Below, in pieces: positions 42,768 to 50,974 of a stretch of DNA of 64,000 bases. Made by a program: the position numbers and the translations under genes. The first letter of the stretch is position 1; every line of letters starts with the position of its first letter. The notes under the pieces are model-generated. The model saw nothing but the letters and a program-made list of their open reading frames with translations. It had not been told where the DNA came from and made no database searches. This DNA is from JBBECJ01 sp963763325 (GTDB taxonomy: Bacteria > Chloroflexota > Chloroflexia > Thermomicrobiales > CFX8): assembly GCA_963763325.1 (NCBI GenBank), contig CAVXOL010000011.1:248001-312000 (forward strand), given 5' to 3'.

Positions 42768-43427
42768 ATGACTCGAACCGTATTCACTCAAAGTCTGCAG
42801 GATCTCCAGGATGGTGTGCTGACGCTTGGAAGCATGGTCGAGAAAGCGATCGGCCGGGCCGTTGAGTCGTTGCGCAGCCAGGATATCGCGCTTGCCCAAT
42901 CGGTTGTCGACGGCGACGCGAAAATCAACGAAGCGCGCTGGGAGCTCGAAGAGGCGGCTATCAACCTGATGGCGACCCAGGCCCCGATGGCGCGTGACCT
43001 GCGCCGGATCGCGGCTGTCATGCACATCGTCACCGAGCTGGAGCGGATGGCCGATCACGCCGAAGGAATCGCCGTCCTGACATTGCGGACGGCGGACGAG
43101 CCGCTGCTGAAGCCGCTGGTCGACATCCCACGTATGGCCGACATCGCCCGCGAGTTGCTGGTTGAGGCGCTTGACACCTATACGGAGATGGACGCCGAAC
43201 GCGCGCGTCAGGTTGCGCGTCGCGACGACGAGGTCGACCGCCTCTACGAGCAGGTCTACCGTGAACTCCTGACGTTCATGATCTCCGACCCACGCACGAT
43301 CACCCGCGCGACTCACCTGCTCTGGGTGGCCCACAACGTCGAACGAATCGCCGACCGCGTCACCAACATCTGCGAGCGAGTCGTCTTCGTTGTCACTGGC
43401 CAGATCGAGGAAATGAATCGGAAGTAG
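42768..43427 (+). CDS. phoU: phosphate signalling regulator
   Basis: A 219-residue all-helical protein (GAGGAGACC upstream) with two PhoU repeats: LQDLQDGVLTLGSMVEKAIG, AINLMATQAPMARDLRRIAA and MHIVTELERMADHAEGIAVL in the first; DTYTEMDAERARQVARRDDE and THLLWVAHNVERIADRVTNI in the second. The metal-binding ExxxD patterns are present. PhoU links PstB to the response regulator and keeps the regulon off in phosphate-replete cells. Confidence 0.95.
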   Translation: MTRTVFTQSLQDLQDGVLTLGSMVEKAIGRAVESLRSQDIALAQSVVDGDAKINEARWELEEAAINLMATQAPMARDLRRIAAVMHIVTELERMADHAEGIAVLTLRTADEPLLKPLVDIPRMADIARELLVEALDTYTEMDAERARQVARRDDEVDRLYEQVYRELLTFMISDPRTITRATHLLWVAHNVERIADRVTNICERVVFVVTGQIEEMNRK

Positions 43428-43451
43428 GTCGTCAGCCGGTCAGGCTGATTG

Positions 43452-43688
43452 CTATCCCGGCGGCATGATGATCGTCCCGCGCTCATAGATGTCGGTCTTG
43501 TCGCCGGGGATGATGTCCGCGTTGTCATGGTCCGCGTCATTCACGGTTTCGTCGGGGTTTTCGGTCAAGCCGCCGGTGTCAGGCTCGTCGATCATCTGTT
43601 CGAGACTGCGCGGACGCTCCCGTGCCTCGTCAATGTCGATGAGCGGCTCGATTTCGTCGCGGTCGTCACGCTGTCGGGTGGGATTCAT
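43452..43688 (-). CDS. hypothetical acidic protein, 78 aa
   Basis: Starting at ATG 43688 (GTGGAGCGTGCGACC upstream), MNPTRQRDDRDEIEPLIDID, ARERPRSLEQMIDEPDTGGL, DKTDIYERGTIIMPPG. It is rich in Asp and Glu and probably disordered. No family recognised. It converges with phoU (24-base gap). Confidence 0.5.
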   Translation of the reverse strand: MNPTRQRDDRDEIEPLIDIDEARERPRSLEQMIDEPDTGGLTENPDETVNDADHDNADIIPGDKTDIYERGTIIMPPG

Positions 43689-43763
43689 GGTCGCACGCTC
43701 CACATGCCAGACGGATTGTTGGCCTCCGTCTGTCAACCTGGGCAACCTGCGTGCCATCCGAGG

Positions 43764-43955
43764 CTAGTCGCGGTCGGGTCGGTCCCGTCGCAGCGTCGAC
43801 GAACTGAAGGTGACGCCGAGGCCGATCAGGAAGAGGGTCGCGATGCTGGCCAGCATCGCTTTGCCACCAGACTGGCCGAGGACGACGACGCCGAACCAGA
43901 GCAGGCCGAAAAAGGCCCCGACGACGGCGATCATCGTGATGACATGACGTGGCAC
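43764..43955 (-). CDS. small two-helix membrane protein, 63 aa
   Basis: The GTG at 43955 has AAGGAG 8 bases upstream. Two hydrophobic helices (VITMIAVVGAFFGLLWFGVV and AMLASIATLFLIGLGVTF) are followed by a basic tail (TLRRDRPDRD), giving a hairpin with cytoplasmic ends. No known family. Co-directional with the large membrane gene upstream. Confidence 0.55.
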   Translation of the reverse strand: MPRHVITMIAVVGAFFGLLWFGVVVLGQSGGKAMLASIATLFLIGLGVTFSSSTLRRDRPDRD

Positions 43956-44022
43956 CGGTACGACTCCTTCTCCCGGCGCTACGATAACAGATCAGAACGA
44001 GTGTCTGGCAGGGACCGGCGCG

Positions 44023-45549
44023 TCACGTTGCTGGAGCAGGATACTCCTGACCCGCGAGTGGTCGGGCAGCGTCGGCCGGGTCGATGACTCCCGCGGCACG
44101 CCGCTCTCGTGTTCGTCTGAACCCGACGATGACGGCGGCAAACAGCGCCAGCGAGATTGCGTAGATGATCGTTCCGGCCGTGAGCGAGATCGCGTTCACC
44201 TCTCGCGTTGGCGGGATGTAGATCCAGCTCTCCTTGTCGAACTCTCGTGTACCGTCGCCGGAGATGACCGGCAGCCAGACCTCGACCTCGTCGCCAGCCT
44301 GGCTCAGTTCCAGATAGACAAACCAGCGTCCACGCTCCGGAAGCGCAAGCTGGCCAGTGAAGGTGCAATCACCGCTCTGCTGCAGCGGGCCGCGAACCTC
44401 CTCGCGGGCACGTCGCGCAACCAGACCACGAGCCGTGAAGACGTCGCACGGGTCGGGTTCCGTAATCTGGCCGGTGACGATGAGCTGTCCGTCGGTCTGG
44501 ATCGCCGTCAGCTCGGCGTTTCCGACCTTCGGACCTTGTCCGGGATCGTGGGCGAATGCCAGGGTCGGGACAAGTGCCAGCGCGATTGCGGCTGCGACAG
44601 CAGGACCAGCCCGCGAGAGCCGGACTGCCGGGCGCGGCGTTCCGCCCTCGACCGCGTAGAGAACCGCCGTACTGGCGAGGGTCGCGATCGGAAGCCCCAG
44701 CAGGACATCGCTGGCAGACAGGCTGACGCCGTTCAGCATGTTATTGAGGTAGGGGGTATAGGTCAGGTAGAGCGTGGCGCTGTAGAGCGCGCCGCGTGCT
44801 ACAAGCGGCAGGTTGTAGCGCCGCGCCAGATCGAAGACCAGCCCCGGAATGACCAGCGGAGGGATGATCGGCGTCGAGTCGAGGACGGCGCTCAGGAAGA
44901 TGTAGACGGCCGTCATGATGCCGGCGTAGGTCAGCGATACCAGCGTCCCAATCCAGCGCAGCGGCGAGACGCTGGCAGCCAGCGAGAGCGTGAAGGTCGC
45001 TGTCAGCGCGATGACCGGCAGATACCAGAGCGTCGAGAACTGTGGCACGTCGGAGTCGTACTCCATGACGAGGACGACAGACGCCGACATGACCAGCGCG
45101 CCGGTCATGACCGTCAGGATCGCACCGGCCTTTCCGCCAATGCCGCTGGCCTTGAGCAGCATCCCTGCGGCCGTCATCGTCAGTCCCGCGACGGCCAGGA
45201 CGTGCGGCGGACTCCAGAAGACGGCGTCGCGGCCAAAGGTGTTGTGCCAGATGCCATCGATCGGCGCATCGAGCAGCGTCACGGCCGCGCCGGTGAAGGC
45301 CAGCGTCAGTGGCCAGTGACGGACGATGTCGTGCCAGGCGACCTGGTTGTAGGACAGGATCGCCGCCCAGACCGCGACGATGACGACCAGGCCGGCGACC
45401 GAGCCATAGAGCATCTGGTGGGCCGGGATCCAGAAGCTGTCACGCCCCTTGTCGGTATGCCAGGCTTCATCCCAGTAGAACGCCAGTGTTGTCAGCGTGC
45501 CGCAGAGACAGTAGGCGATGAGCAACGCGATCGTCGTTGTGCGGGACAT
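44023..45549 (-). CDS. polytopic membrane protein with conserved histidines and C-terminal extracytoplasmic beta domain
   Basis: 508 residues, ATG 45549 behind GAAGGGATGAAGC. The N-terminal 300 residues have about eight or nine membrane helices with His/Trp motifs at helix ends: YWDEAWHTDKGRD, WIPAHQMLYGS, NQVAWHDIVRHW, DGIWHNTFGRD, WSPPHVLAVAG. These could bind heme or metal ions. After a second hydrophobic stretch (PAVAAAIALALVPTLAFAHD), an extracytoplasmic domain (GQITEPDPCDVFTARGLV, RWFVYLELSQAGDEVEVWLP) looks like a CopC/FixH-type beta sandwich, ending in one more helix. I do not recognise the whole protein. Confidence 0.68.
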   Translation of the reverse strand: MSRTTTIALLIAYCLCGTLTTLAFYWDEAWHTDKGRDSFWIPAHQMLYGSVAGLVVIVAVWAAILSYNQVAWHDIVRHWPLTLAFTGAAVTLLDAPIDGIWHNTFGRDAVFWSPPHVLAVAGLTMTAAGMLLKASGIGGKAGAILTVMTGALVMSASVVLVMEYDSDVPQFSTLWYLPVIALTATFTLSLAASVSPLRWIGTLVSLTYAGIMTAVYIFLSAVLDSTPIIPPLVIPGLVFDLARRYNLPLVARGALYSATLYLTYTPYLNNMLNGVSLSASDVLLGLPIATLASTAVLYAVEGGTPRPAVRLSRAGPAVAAAIALALVPTLAFAHDPGQGPKVGNAELTAIQTDGQLIVTGQITEPDPCDVFTARGLVARRAREEVRGPLQQSGDCTFTGQLALPERGRWFVYLELSQAGDEVEVWLPVISGDGTREFDKESWIYIPPTREVNAISLTAGTIIYAISLALFAAVIVGFRRTRERRAAGVIDPADAARPLAGQEYPAPAT

Positions 45550-45560
45550 GCTTCATCCCT

Positions 45561-46529
45561 TCACCTGGCAACGATGTCGGGAACGACCGGCTGAAAGGCG
45601 CCGTGGCGCGCGAACCAGCCCATCGCGTGGGCGCAGAAAGTCTCGTCGAACTCGCGTTTGAACTCCCAGTGCGGCTTGTCCTCAAGCAGGATCATCTCCT
45701 TCTCCCCGCCAAGTCGCTCGTAGCTACGCGTGTTCATACTCAGCGGCCAGAGCTCATTCAACTCGGAGACAATCAGCTGGATCGGCGTCCGGCACGCTTC
45801 AAACGGCGCGCGCGGTCGATGGGATTTCAGCATCGAGTAGGCGAGGGGATACTGGTAGCCCTTGTTGCGGAGCGGGTCGCCCTCGAAGATCTTGCGATAC
45901 TCCGTGTCTTCAGCTTTGCCGAAGAGGTCGTCCCACGGGACGGCGATCCGCATGTCGACCGTTCTGGTCGGCAGCAGGTAGCGGCCGAAGAACAGGATCG
46001 CGCGTTTGGCGCGGATGACCGGCGCGGAGCCTTGCCAGCGCATCAGCTCCGGGTCGTCGTAGTCCCAGAGGTTGTGAAACGCCATCGCGCTGATGCGCGT
46101 GTCATTGGCAAGCGCGTAGTAGCAGGTCGTTCCATCTTCGCCGAAGCCGGTCGTGAAGTACGGACCGTTGAATTCGGTTGCGACCCAGTCGAGGACATCG
46201 AGCCACGTAGCGGTAGCCTGATCGATCGTACAGCCGCCGCGCGGACCACCGCTCTGTCCCCAGCCCGGCATGTCCCACTGGACGACGTTATAACCGGCGC
46301 GGTAGAACGGCAGCTGGAGTCGTGCCAACGCCAGGCCGTAGGTAATCAACCCGTGCGACATGATGACCGTCGGTGCGCCACGGGAGTGTTCGTAGAGCCG
46401 GACATGGATGGGCAGGCCGTTCGAAACCAGCGTCGTCGTCGTGCTGGATTCGATGATCTCGGCTACTTCCTCGGATGTGTAGTAGCGTTTCCAGTAGTCG
46501 GTGGCGAGTCCGGCATCGTGTCGCGCCAT
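45561..46529 (-). CDS. alpha/beta-hydrolase-fold protein lacking the Ser nucleophile motif
   Basis: GGAGG sits six bases before ATG 46529, which is preferred over the ATG at 46535. The order of elements is that of an alpha/beta hydrolase: oxyanion strand VIMSHGLITYG, NVVQWDMPGWGQSGGPRGG, nucleophile elbow TTGFGEDGTTCYYAL, cap region, acid strand PIQLIVSELNELWPL and KPHWEFKREFD with the last His. The elbow has GFGEDG rather than G-x-S-x-G, so the nucleophile is missing or replaced by Glu/Asp. 322 residues. It lies 11 bases upstream of the His-rich membrane protein gene, likely one transcript. Confidence 0.75.
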   Translation of the reverse strand: MARHDAGLATDYWKRYYTSEEVAEIIESSTTTTLVSNGLPIHVRLYEHSRGAPTVIMSHGLITYGLALARLQLPFYRAGYNVVQWDMPGWGQSGGPRGGCTIDQATATWLDVLDWVATEFNGPYFTTGFGEDGTTCYYALANDTRISAMAFHNLWDYDDPELMRWQGSAPVIRAKRAILFFGRYLLPTRTVDMRIAVPWDDLFGKAEDTEYRKIFEGDPLRNKGYQYPLAYSMLKSHRPRAPFEACRTPIQLIVSELNELWPLSMNTRSYERLGGEKEMILLEDKPHWEFKREFDETFCAHAMGWFARHGAFQPVVPDIVAR

Positions 46530-46695
46530 TCGCATCCTCCTGGTTGGAGTAATGTCTCAACGGTGGGCCGCAATGACGGTTTCGTTGGCTTGTGTGATCA
46601 CTCTAGAGTCAGCGCCGTGATTCGTCAACATAGCTGATGGTGAATATGTGTCGCACAGGTCGCGTTTCTTTGAATCATGAAGGTATTGGTCGCGA

Positions 46696-47628
46696 ATGAA
46701 CACCGACGAAAGATTGGGATCGATTATCGATGCGCTGGTAGCCTGCGGCCAGCGCGTGCGCGAGGCGGTCGTTCGGGCCGAGTATCACCGGCTGGCCGAC
46801 GTCGTTGGTCTCGGGGCGGACGGCGCTGACACGACCCATATCGATCAGCTGGCCGAGGACGCGGCGCTGGCGTTCCTCGAAGCGGCTGAGCCACGGATGA
46901 ACATCCTGTCCGAAGAAGTCGGCTTCCTGGACCGCGGCTCGGCACTGACGGCAATCGTCGATCCGATTGACGCGACCAACAACGCAGTTGCTGCGCCGAA
47001 CTTTGTTCCCCGGCCGGACGCCAGCCTTGCCGACCTGGCCGAAACGCCGCTGCGCGAGGGTCATGTCTTTGGCTTTCCGTACTATGCGTTCTCGGTCGGT
47101 GTCGTTGAGGATGGTCAGCTCATCGCCGGCTGTGTCATGAATCTGCCAACCGGCGAGGTCTTCACGGCTGCCAGAGGCCGTGGTGTCGAGCTCGACGGTG
47201 TCCGCGTCTGTGCGCGGCCGGTCACGACTCTGCCTGAAGCGCGCGTCGCGCTGATCCGGCCAGAGACCGACGCCGCCTGGCGAACGCTACGGACGATCAC
47301 CGTTCAGGCACGGCGGATCCGCATCACGGGTTGCAGCGCGCTCGACCTGGCGTTGATCGCCTGCGGCACGTTGGAGGCGTTAGTCAATCCCAACCGGATC
47401 TCGCCACGTGGCTTCGGTGAGAAGATCGTCGACTACGCCGGCGCACTGGCGCTCCTCAACGAAACCGGCAGCGTCCTGACCGGGTTCGATGGTGTCCCCG
47501 TTCCGGTCGACTTCGACCTCTCACGGCGCACTCCGCTGGTCGCCGCCGCAACGCCGGAACTGCACGCCAAGCTGATCGAGACGCTGCATCAGGAGTCCTG
47601 GGACGATGTGATTGGTGATGGAAGATGA
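46696..47628 (+). CDS. inositol-monophosphatase-family protein
   Basis: ATG 46696 follows GAAGGT. The 310-residue protein has the metal-site motifs of the family: MNILSEEVGFLD (Glu ligand), AIVDPIDATNNAV (D-P-x-D-x-T) and GFGEKIVDYAGALALLNETG (terminal Asp). DPIDGT has Ala for Gly. Members hydrolyse inositol phosphates, fructose bisphosphate or PAP; here the substrate is unknown. It is the first gene of a three-gene unit with 4-base overlaps. Confidence 0.87.
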   Translation: MNTDERLGSIIDALVACGQRVREAVVRAEYHRLADVVGLGADGADTTHIDQLAEDAALAFLEAAEPRMNILSEEVGFLDRGSALTAIVDPIDATNNAVAAPNFVPRPDASLADLAETPLREGHVFGFPYYAFSVGVVEDGQLIAGCVMNLPTGEVFTAARGRGVELDGVRVCARPVTTLPEARVALIRPETDAAWRTLRTITVQARRIRITGCSALDLALIACGTLEALVNPNRISPRGFGEKIVDYAGALALLNETGSVLTGFDGVPVPVDFDLSRRTPLVAAATPELHAKLIETLHQESWDDVIGDGR

Positions 47629-47957
47629 GTGACGATCGGCCAGCGGACCTGTTCGAGCTGTATGACCTGCGCGTGACAGTGGACGCGATCGAGGGGCGTT
47701 CGGTGTGCGGGATGCAGGTGGGCGACTACTTCGAGCTGACTGAATCGAGTCGGGTGCGGATACCGGATGGAAAGCACTTCTGCCTGTATGCGCTGCAATC
47801 GGTGATTCCGCTGCTGACGCCAAAGCAGCGTCAACTCGACGCAAACGACTGGCTCGAACGGGACACGCTGGTCGCCTGCCCGGACCCTGAAGAGCGGCTG
47901 ATCATGCGGATCGAGCGCATTCGACGGCGGACACTGGCAACGGACGACCTGACATGA
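47625..47957 (+). CDS. TIGR04076 family protein
   Basis: A 110-residue protein whose ATG overlaps the preceding stop (ATGA). It follows the pattern of TIGR04076: YDLRVTVDAIEGRSVCGMQV, GDYFELTESSRVRIPDGKHF, CLYALQSVIPLLTPKQRQL, DTLVACPDPEERLIMRIERI. Conserved Cys and the VGD motif are kept. The function of the family is unknown; it often occurs beside redox enzymes, as here. Confidence 0.85.
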   Translation: MSDDRPADLFELYDLRVTVDAIEGRSVCGMQVGDYFELTESSRVRIPDGKHFCLYALQSVIPLLTPKQRQLDANDWLERDTLVACPDPEERLIMRIERIRRRTLATDDLT

Positions 47958-48953
47958 CGCGACGCGAAATCTCAATCGCGTTCCAGTCCGACAAGCCACC
48001 GGCCGACTACGCCGAGCTGGCGCAACGCGTCGAGGACTACGGGTTCGACGCCCTCTCGATCTACGCTGATCTGCTTTTTCAGCCGCCAATCGTTCCACTA
48101 TCGGTTGCCGCTGTGGCGACGAGCCGGATTCGGCTCGGGCCGGCGTCACTCAACCCGTACACGCTGCATCCGGTCGAAATTGCGGGGCAAATCGCGTCGC
48201 TCGATCTACTCTCAGGTGGGCGCGCATACCTCGGCCTGTCGCGCGGCGCATGGCTGGGCGAGATTGGCGTGGTGCAGGATCGTCCGCTGTCGCGCCTGCA
48301 CGAAGCGATCGACGTTGTCGAGCATCTGCTGGCCGGAAAGCGGCAGCCATACCACGGGCAGCACTTCCAGTTGACCGAGAACCACACACTTCGCTATAAG
48401 GTTGAGCGCGAGCGGGTGCCGCTTCTGATCGGTAGCTGGGGGCGGCAGACGCTCGGCTCTGGCTGGCGAGCGCGCAGATGAGGTGAAGATCGGTGGCTCG
48501 GCCAACCCCGATATCGTGCCGGTCGTTCGCGAGTGGATCGCTCGCGGCGCGATTCGATCCGACCGTCAGCTGGATGAGGTCGGCATCTGTCTCGGTGCTG
48601 TGAGCGTCGTAGACGAGGATCGCGATGTCGCGCGGTCGGTCATCCGACGTGAGATGGCGCTCTACCTGCCAGTTGTCGCCGGCCTCGACCCAACCGTTGC
48701 GATCGATCCAGAGCTGCTCGCGCGGATCGATGCGCTCGTTACCGGCGGTGACAGCGTTCAGGCTGGCTCTCTGATCCCGGACGACCTGCTCGACCGATTC
48801 GCGTTTGCTGGAACGCCGAACGACATCATCGCCCAGTCCGAGCGATTGTTTGAGGCTGGCGTCACGCGGATCGAGTTTGGCACCCCGCATGGTGTTACGC
48901 CGATCGAGGGGCTTCGGTTGCTTGGGGAGCGGGTGCTGCCTGCGCTGCGGTGA
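47954..48953 (+). CDS. LLM-class flavin/F420-dependent oxidoreductase, one frameshift
   Basis: The ATG overlaps the TIGR04076 stop (ATGA). Frame 1 gives REISIAFQSDKPPADYAELA, SVAAVATSRIRLGPASLNPY, LSGGRAYLGLSRGAWLGEIG and ERVPLLIGSWGRQTLG; near 48452 an extra base moves the frame to LAGERADEVKIGGSANPDIV and on to FEAGVTRIEFGTPHG. The restored order matches F420-dependent methylene-tetrahydromethanopterin-reductase-like proteins. 332 residues. Being coupled to the two genes before it, it likely works in the same pathway. Confidence 0.88.
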
Positions 48954-48994
48954 AACCCCTCCCCAACGCCCCCAGAGGTAGCAGGGGCTTCACC
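48949..48994. terminator. bidirectional terminator-like hairpin
   Basis: GGTGAAACCCCT (48949-48960) pairs with AGGGGCTTCACC (48983-48994) with one mismatch. It spans the stop codons of two convergent genes. No U run follows, so termination is inferred from position. Confidence 0.5.
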
Positions 48995-50210
48995 CCGCCC
49001 ACATTTCGTTCATGAAGAAGAACGCTTCGATTCCCAGCCCCAGTCCGAACGCGATGATGATGGCGAGGCGGATCGCTTCGGAGCGGATCCGGGCCAGCAG
49101 AATGTAGACCGGGAAGAGGACCAGCAGGTAGCGGTTCAGGCTCTGCGGGTTGCCGGAGAGGCCGAAGAGCAGCGACGGCGCGATGACGAGCGCGCCGTAG
49201 CTGGCCCGGACGCGCAGCCAGAGGTAGACGCCGGCCGCCAGGAAGAGGGCGACGAGCGTCGTGTCGATCAGGATCCAGACGCCGGGGATGGGAGTGATCG
49301 TCGGTGGGTAGAAGAGGATCGCGTCGGAGATGTCGCCGGTCAGCCGTCGGAGTCCCATCACGAAGACCGGGCTGAACGACTCGCGGATCCAGTTCTGCTG
49401 GGCGTTGAAGAAGGTCCGGTAGCTACCGTACTCGACATGCAGCCAGGAAAAGTAGGCGATGGCGCCTAGCGGCGCAAGGGCGATGCCTGCCAGCGAGTAT
49501 GGGCGCGGGCGGGTCCAGGCACGTTGTGAGAGCACCTCGACGACGAGCGGCACGATCAACACGATACCGGCCAGCTTCGTCGCGCTCCCGAAGGCGGCGA
49601 AGAGTCCTGCCCGTACCCACTGACCGCGCCGGGCGTGATACAGCGACCCGGCGACGCCGACAAGGAAGATCGCCTCGCTGTAGGCGACCGAGAAGAAGAA
49701 CGCGCTCGGGAAGAGCAGCAGAAACCCGACCGTCCGCCAGGCAATCGTCTCGCTGAAGTCGCGCCTGACGAGCAGGAAGACGTAGATGACGCCGACGATC
49801 AGCGCGAAGAAGTTGACGATGACACCAGCCTTGACGTCGCCGGGGCCGGGGATCAGGTCGTTGGCCCAGCGCATGAGCAGCGCGTACATCGGGAAGAACG
49901 CGATCGTCGAGGGCTGGTCGGGCGTGTAGGTGTAGCCGTTGGCGGCGATCTGCTGGTAAGAGGCGGTGTCCCAGCAGGCGGAGTAGTTCCACGGCTGCGG
50001 GACGAGCACGCCGCAGGTCATGTAGCCGACCTGGTCGAGGATGTACGAGTAGGCCAGGATCGCCAGCCGCCAGACGGTGACGATGCCGACCAGCCCGGCC
50101 AGGACCTGCGAAGAGATCCGTTCCGGCGTCCGCGACGGCTCGGTGCGCCCAACGAGAACGGTCAACCAGCGGTCGAACGTCGCCGCTCGCGTACTCAGCC
50201 GCTCACGCAT
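48990..50210 (-). CDS. PIG-V-like mannosyltransferase, GT-C membrane glycosyltransferase
   Basis: ATG 50210 (MRERLSTRAATFDRWLTVLV). A 406-residue polytopic protein; the periplasmic loop after helix 1 reads YSACWDTASYQQIAANGYTY and FFPMYALLMRW, the WD-x2-xY-x-IA-x-xGY pattern of PIG-V/mannosyltransferase GT-C enzymes with the catalytic Asp. SAFFFSVAYSEAIFLVGVAG and ending EAIRLAIIIAFGLGLGIEAF are further family features. It would use polyprenyl-phosphate mannose to glycosylate a lipid or protein on the outer face. Frame intact. Confidence 0.85.
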   Translation of the reverse strand: MRERLSTRAATFDRWLTVLVGRTEPSRTPERISSQVLAGLVGIVTVWRLAILAYSYILDQVGYMTCGVLVPQPWNYSACWDTASYQQIAANGYTYTPDQPSTIAFFPMYALLMRWANDLIPGPGDVKAGVIVNFFALIVGVIYVFLLVRRDFSETIAWRTVGFLLLFPSAFFFSVAYSEAIFLVGVAGSLYHARRGQWVRAGLFAAFGSATKLAGIVLIVPLVVEVLSQRAWTRPRPYSLAGIALAPLGAIAYFSWLHVEYGSYRTFFNAQQNWIRESFSPVFVMGLRRLTGDISDAILFYPPTITPIPGVWILIDTTLVALFLAAGVYLWLRVRASYGALVIAPSLLFGLSGNPQSLNRYLLVLFPVYILLARIRSEAIRLAIIIAFGLGLGIEAFFFMNEMWAG

Positions 50211-50308
50211 GGTCAGATCGTTGCATGCCCCCGCATTCCTCCCGGTCGCGAAGTCTAACCCGCCGGGTCGCGCTGCTGCGCGGGCTGCGGTAGGATGCGC
50301 GGGACGGA

Positions 50309-50392
50309 GGGGATAGGGAACACGGGACAGGGGACAGGAGTTCACCCGCTGTTTCAAGGCTCCTGTTCCCTGTCCCGCAATTCCCTATCCCC
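50309..50392. repeat. GGGACAGGGGACAGG inverted repeat
   Basis: Arms of about 32 bases (50309-50340, 50360-50392) pair with a few mismatches; the words GGGATAGGGAACA and GGGACAGGGAACAGGAG dominate. Similar words flank the IS630 remnant at 4499-4516 and 5042-5077. Confidence 0.75.
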
Positions 50393-50408
50393 TGAGAAAG
50401 GTCGAACG

Positions 50409-50921
50409 ATGCCTGTTTCGGTCAAGAGTTCGCAGATCATCTACGACGCCCTCAAGGGGAATGGCGTCAAGATCATGTCGGCGCTACCGGAGACCTGGCT
50501 GGTCCACCTGATCCGGATGGCGGACGACGATCCGGAGATGACGCTCGTTCGGCTGGCGAAGGAGGAGGAGGGCGTCGGCATCTCGGCCGGCGCGCACCTG
50601 GCCGGCGTCAAGTCGGCGATGCTGATGCAGAACCACGGCTTCCTGGCCAGCGTCAACGGCATCGTCTCGCTGGCGCACCTCTACAAGATCCCGCTGACGA
50701 TGCTGATCTCGTATCGCGGCGAGTTCGGCGAGCCGGACCCGTGGCAGACCCAGGGTGGTGGCGCGACGCTGCCGGTGCTCGACTCGCTCGGCATTCCGTG
50801 GGAGCGGCTGGATGATCCCGGCCACGTCGAGCGGCGCATCCGCAAGGCGATGGTACTGGCCGAGTCTGCTCACAAGCCGGTCGCATTGCTGTTGTGCCGC
50901 GACCTGATGTGGGAAGACTGA
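50409..50921 (+). CDS. thiamine-pyrophosphate enzyme N-terminal subunit (sulfopyruvate/phosphonopyruvate decarboxylase alpha type)
   Basis: 170 residues, ATG behind GAGAAAGGTCGAACG. SSQIIYDALKGNGVKIMSAL, PETWLVHLIRMADDDPEM, LVRLAKEEEGVGISAGAHLA (Glu of the PYR domain that activates TPP) and LMQNHGFLASVNGIVSLAHL match ComD-like alpha subunits, which contain only the TPP PYR domain. A PP-domain beta subunit (ComE-like) is needed for activity and none is in the neighbourhood. It is followed by a cyclase-family gene. Confidence 0.85.
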   Translation: MPVSVKSSQIIYDALKGNGVKIMSALPETWLVHLIRMADDDPEMTLVRLAKEEEGVGISAGAHLAGVKSAMLMQNHGFLASVNGIVSLAHLYKIPLTMLISYRGEFGEPDPWQTQGGGATLPVLDSLGIPWERLDDPGHVERRIRKAMVLAESAHKPVALLLCRDLMWED

Positions 50922-50974
50922 GGCGGCGGGAATCGGGGTTCGGGAATCGGGAATCGTTGAACTGGAGGGTTGCC

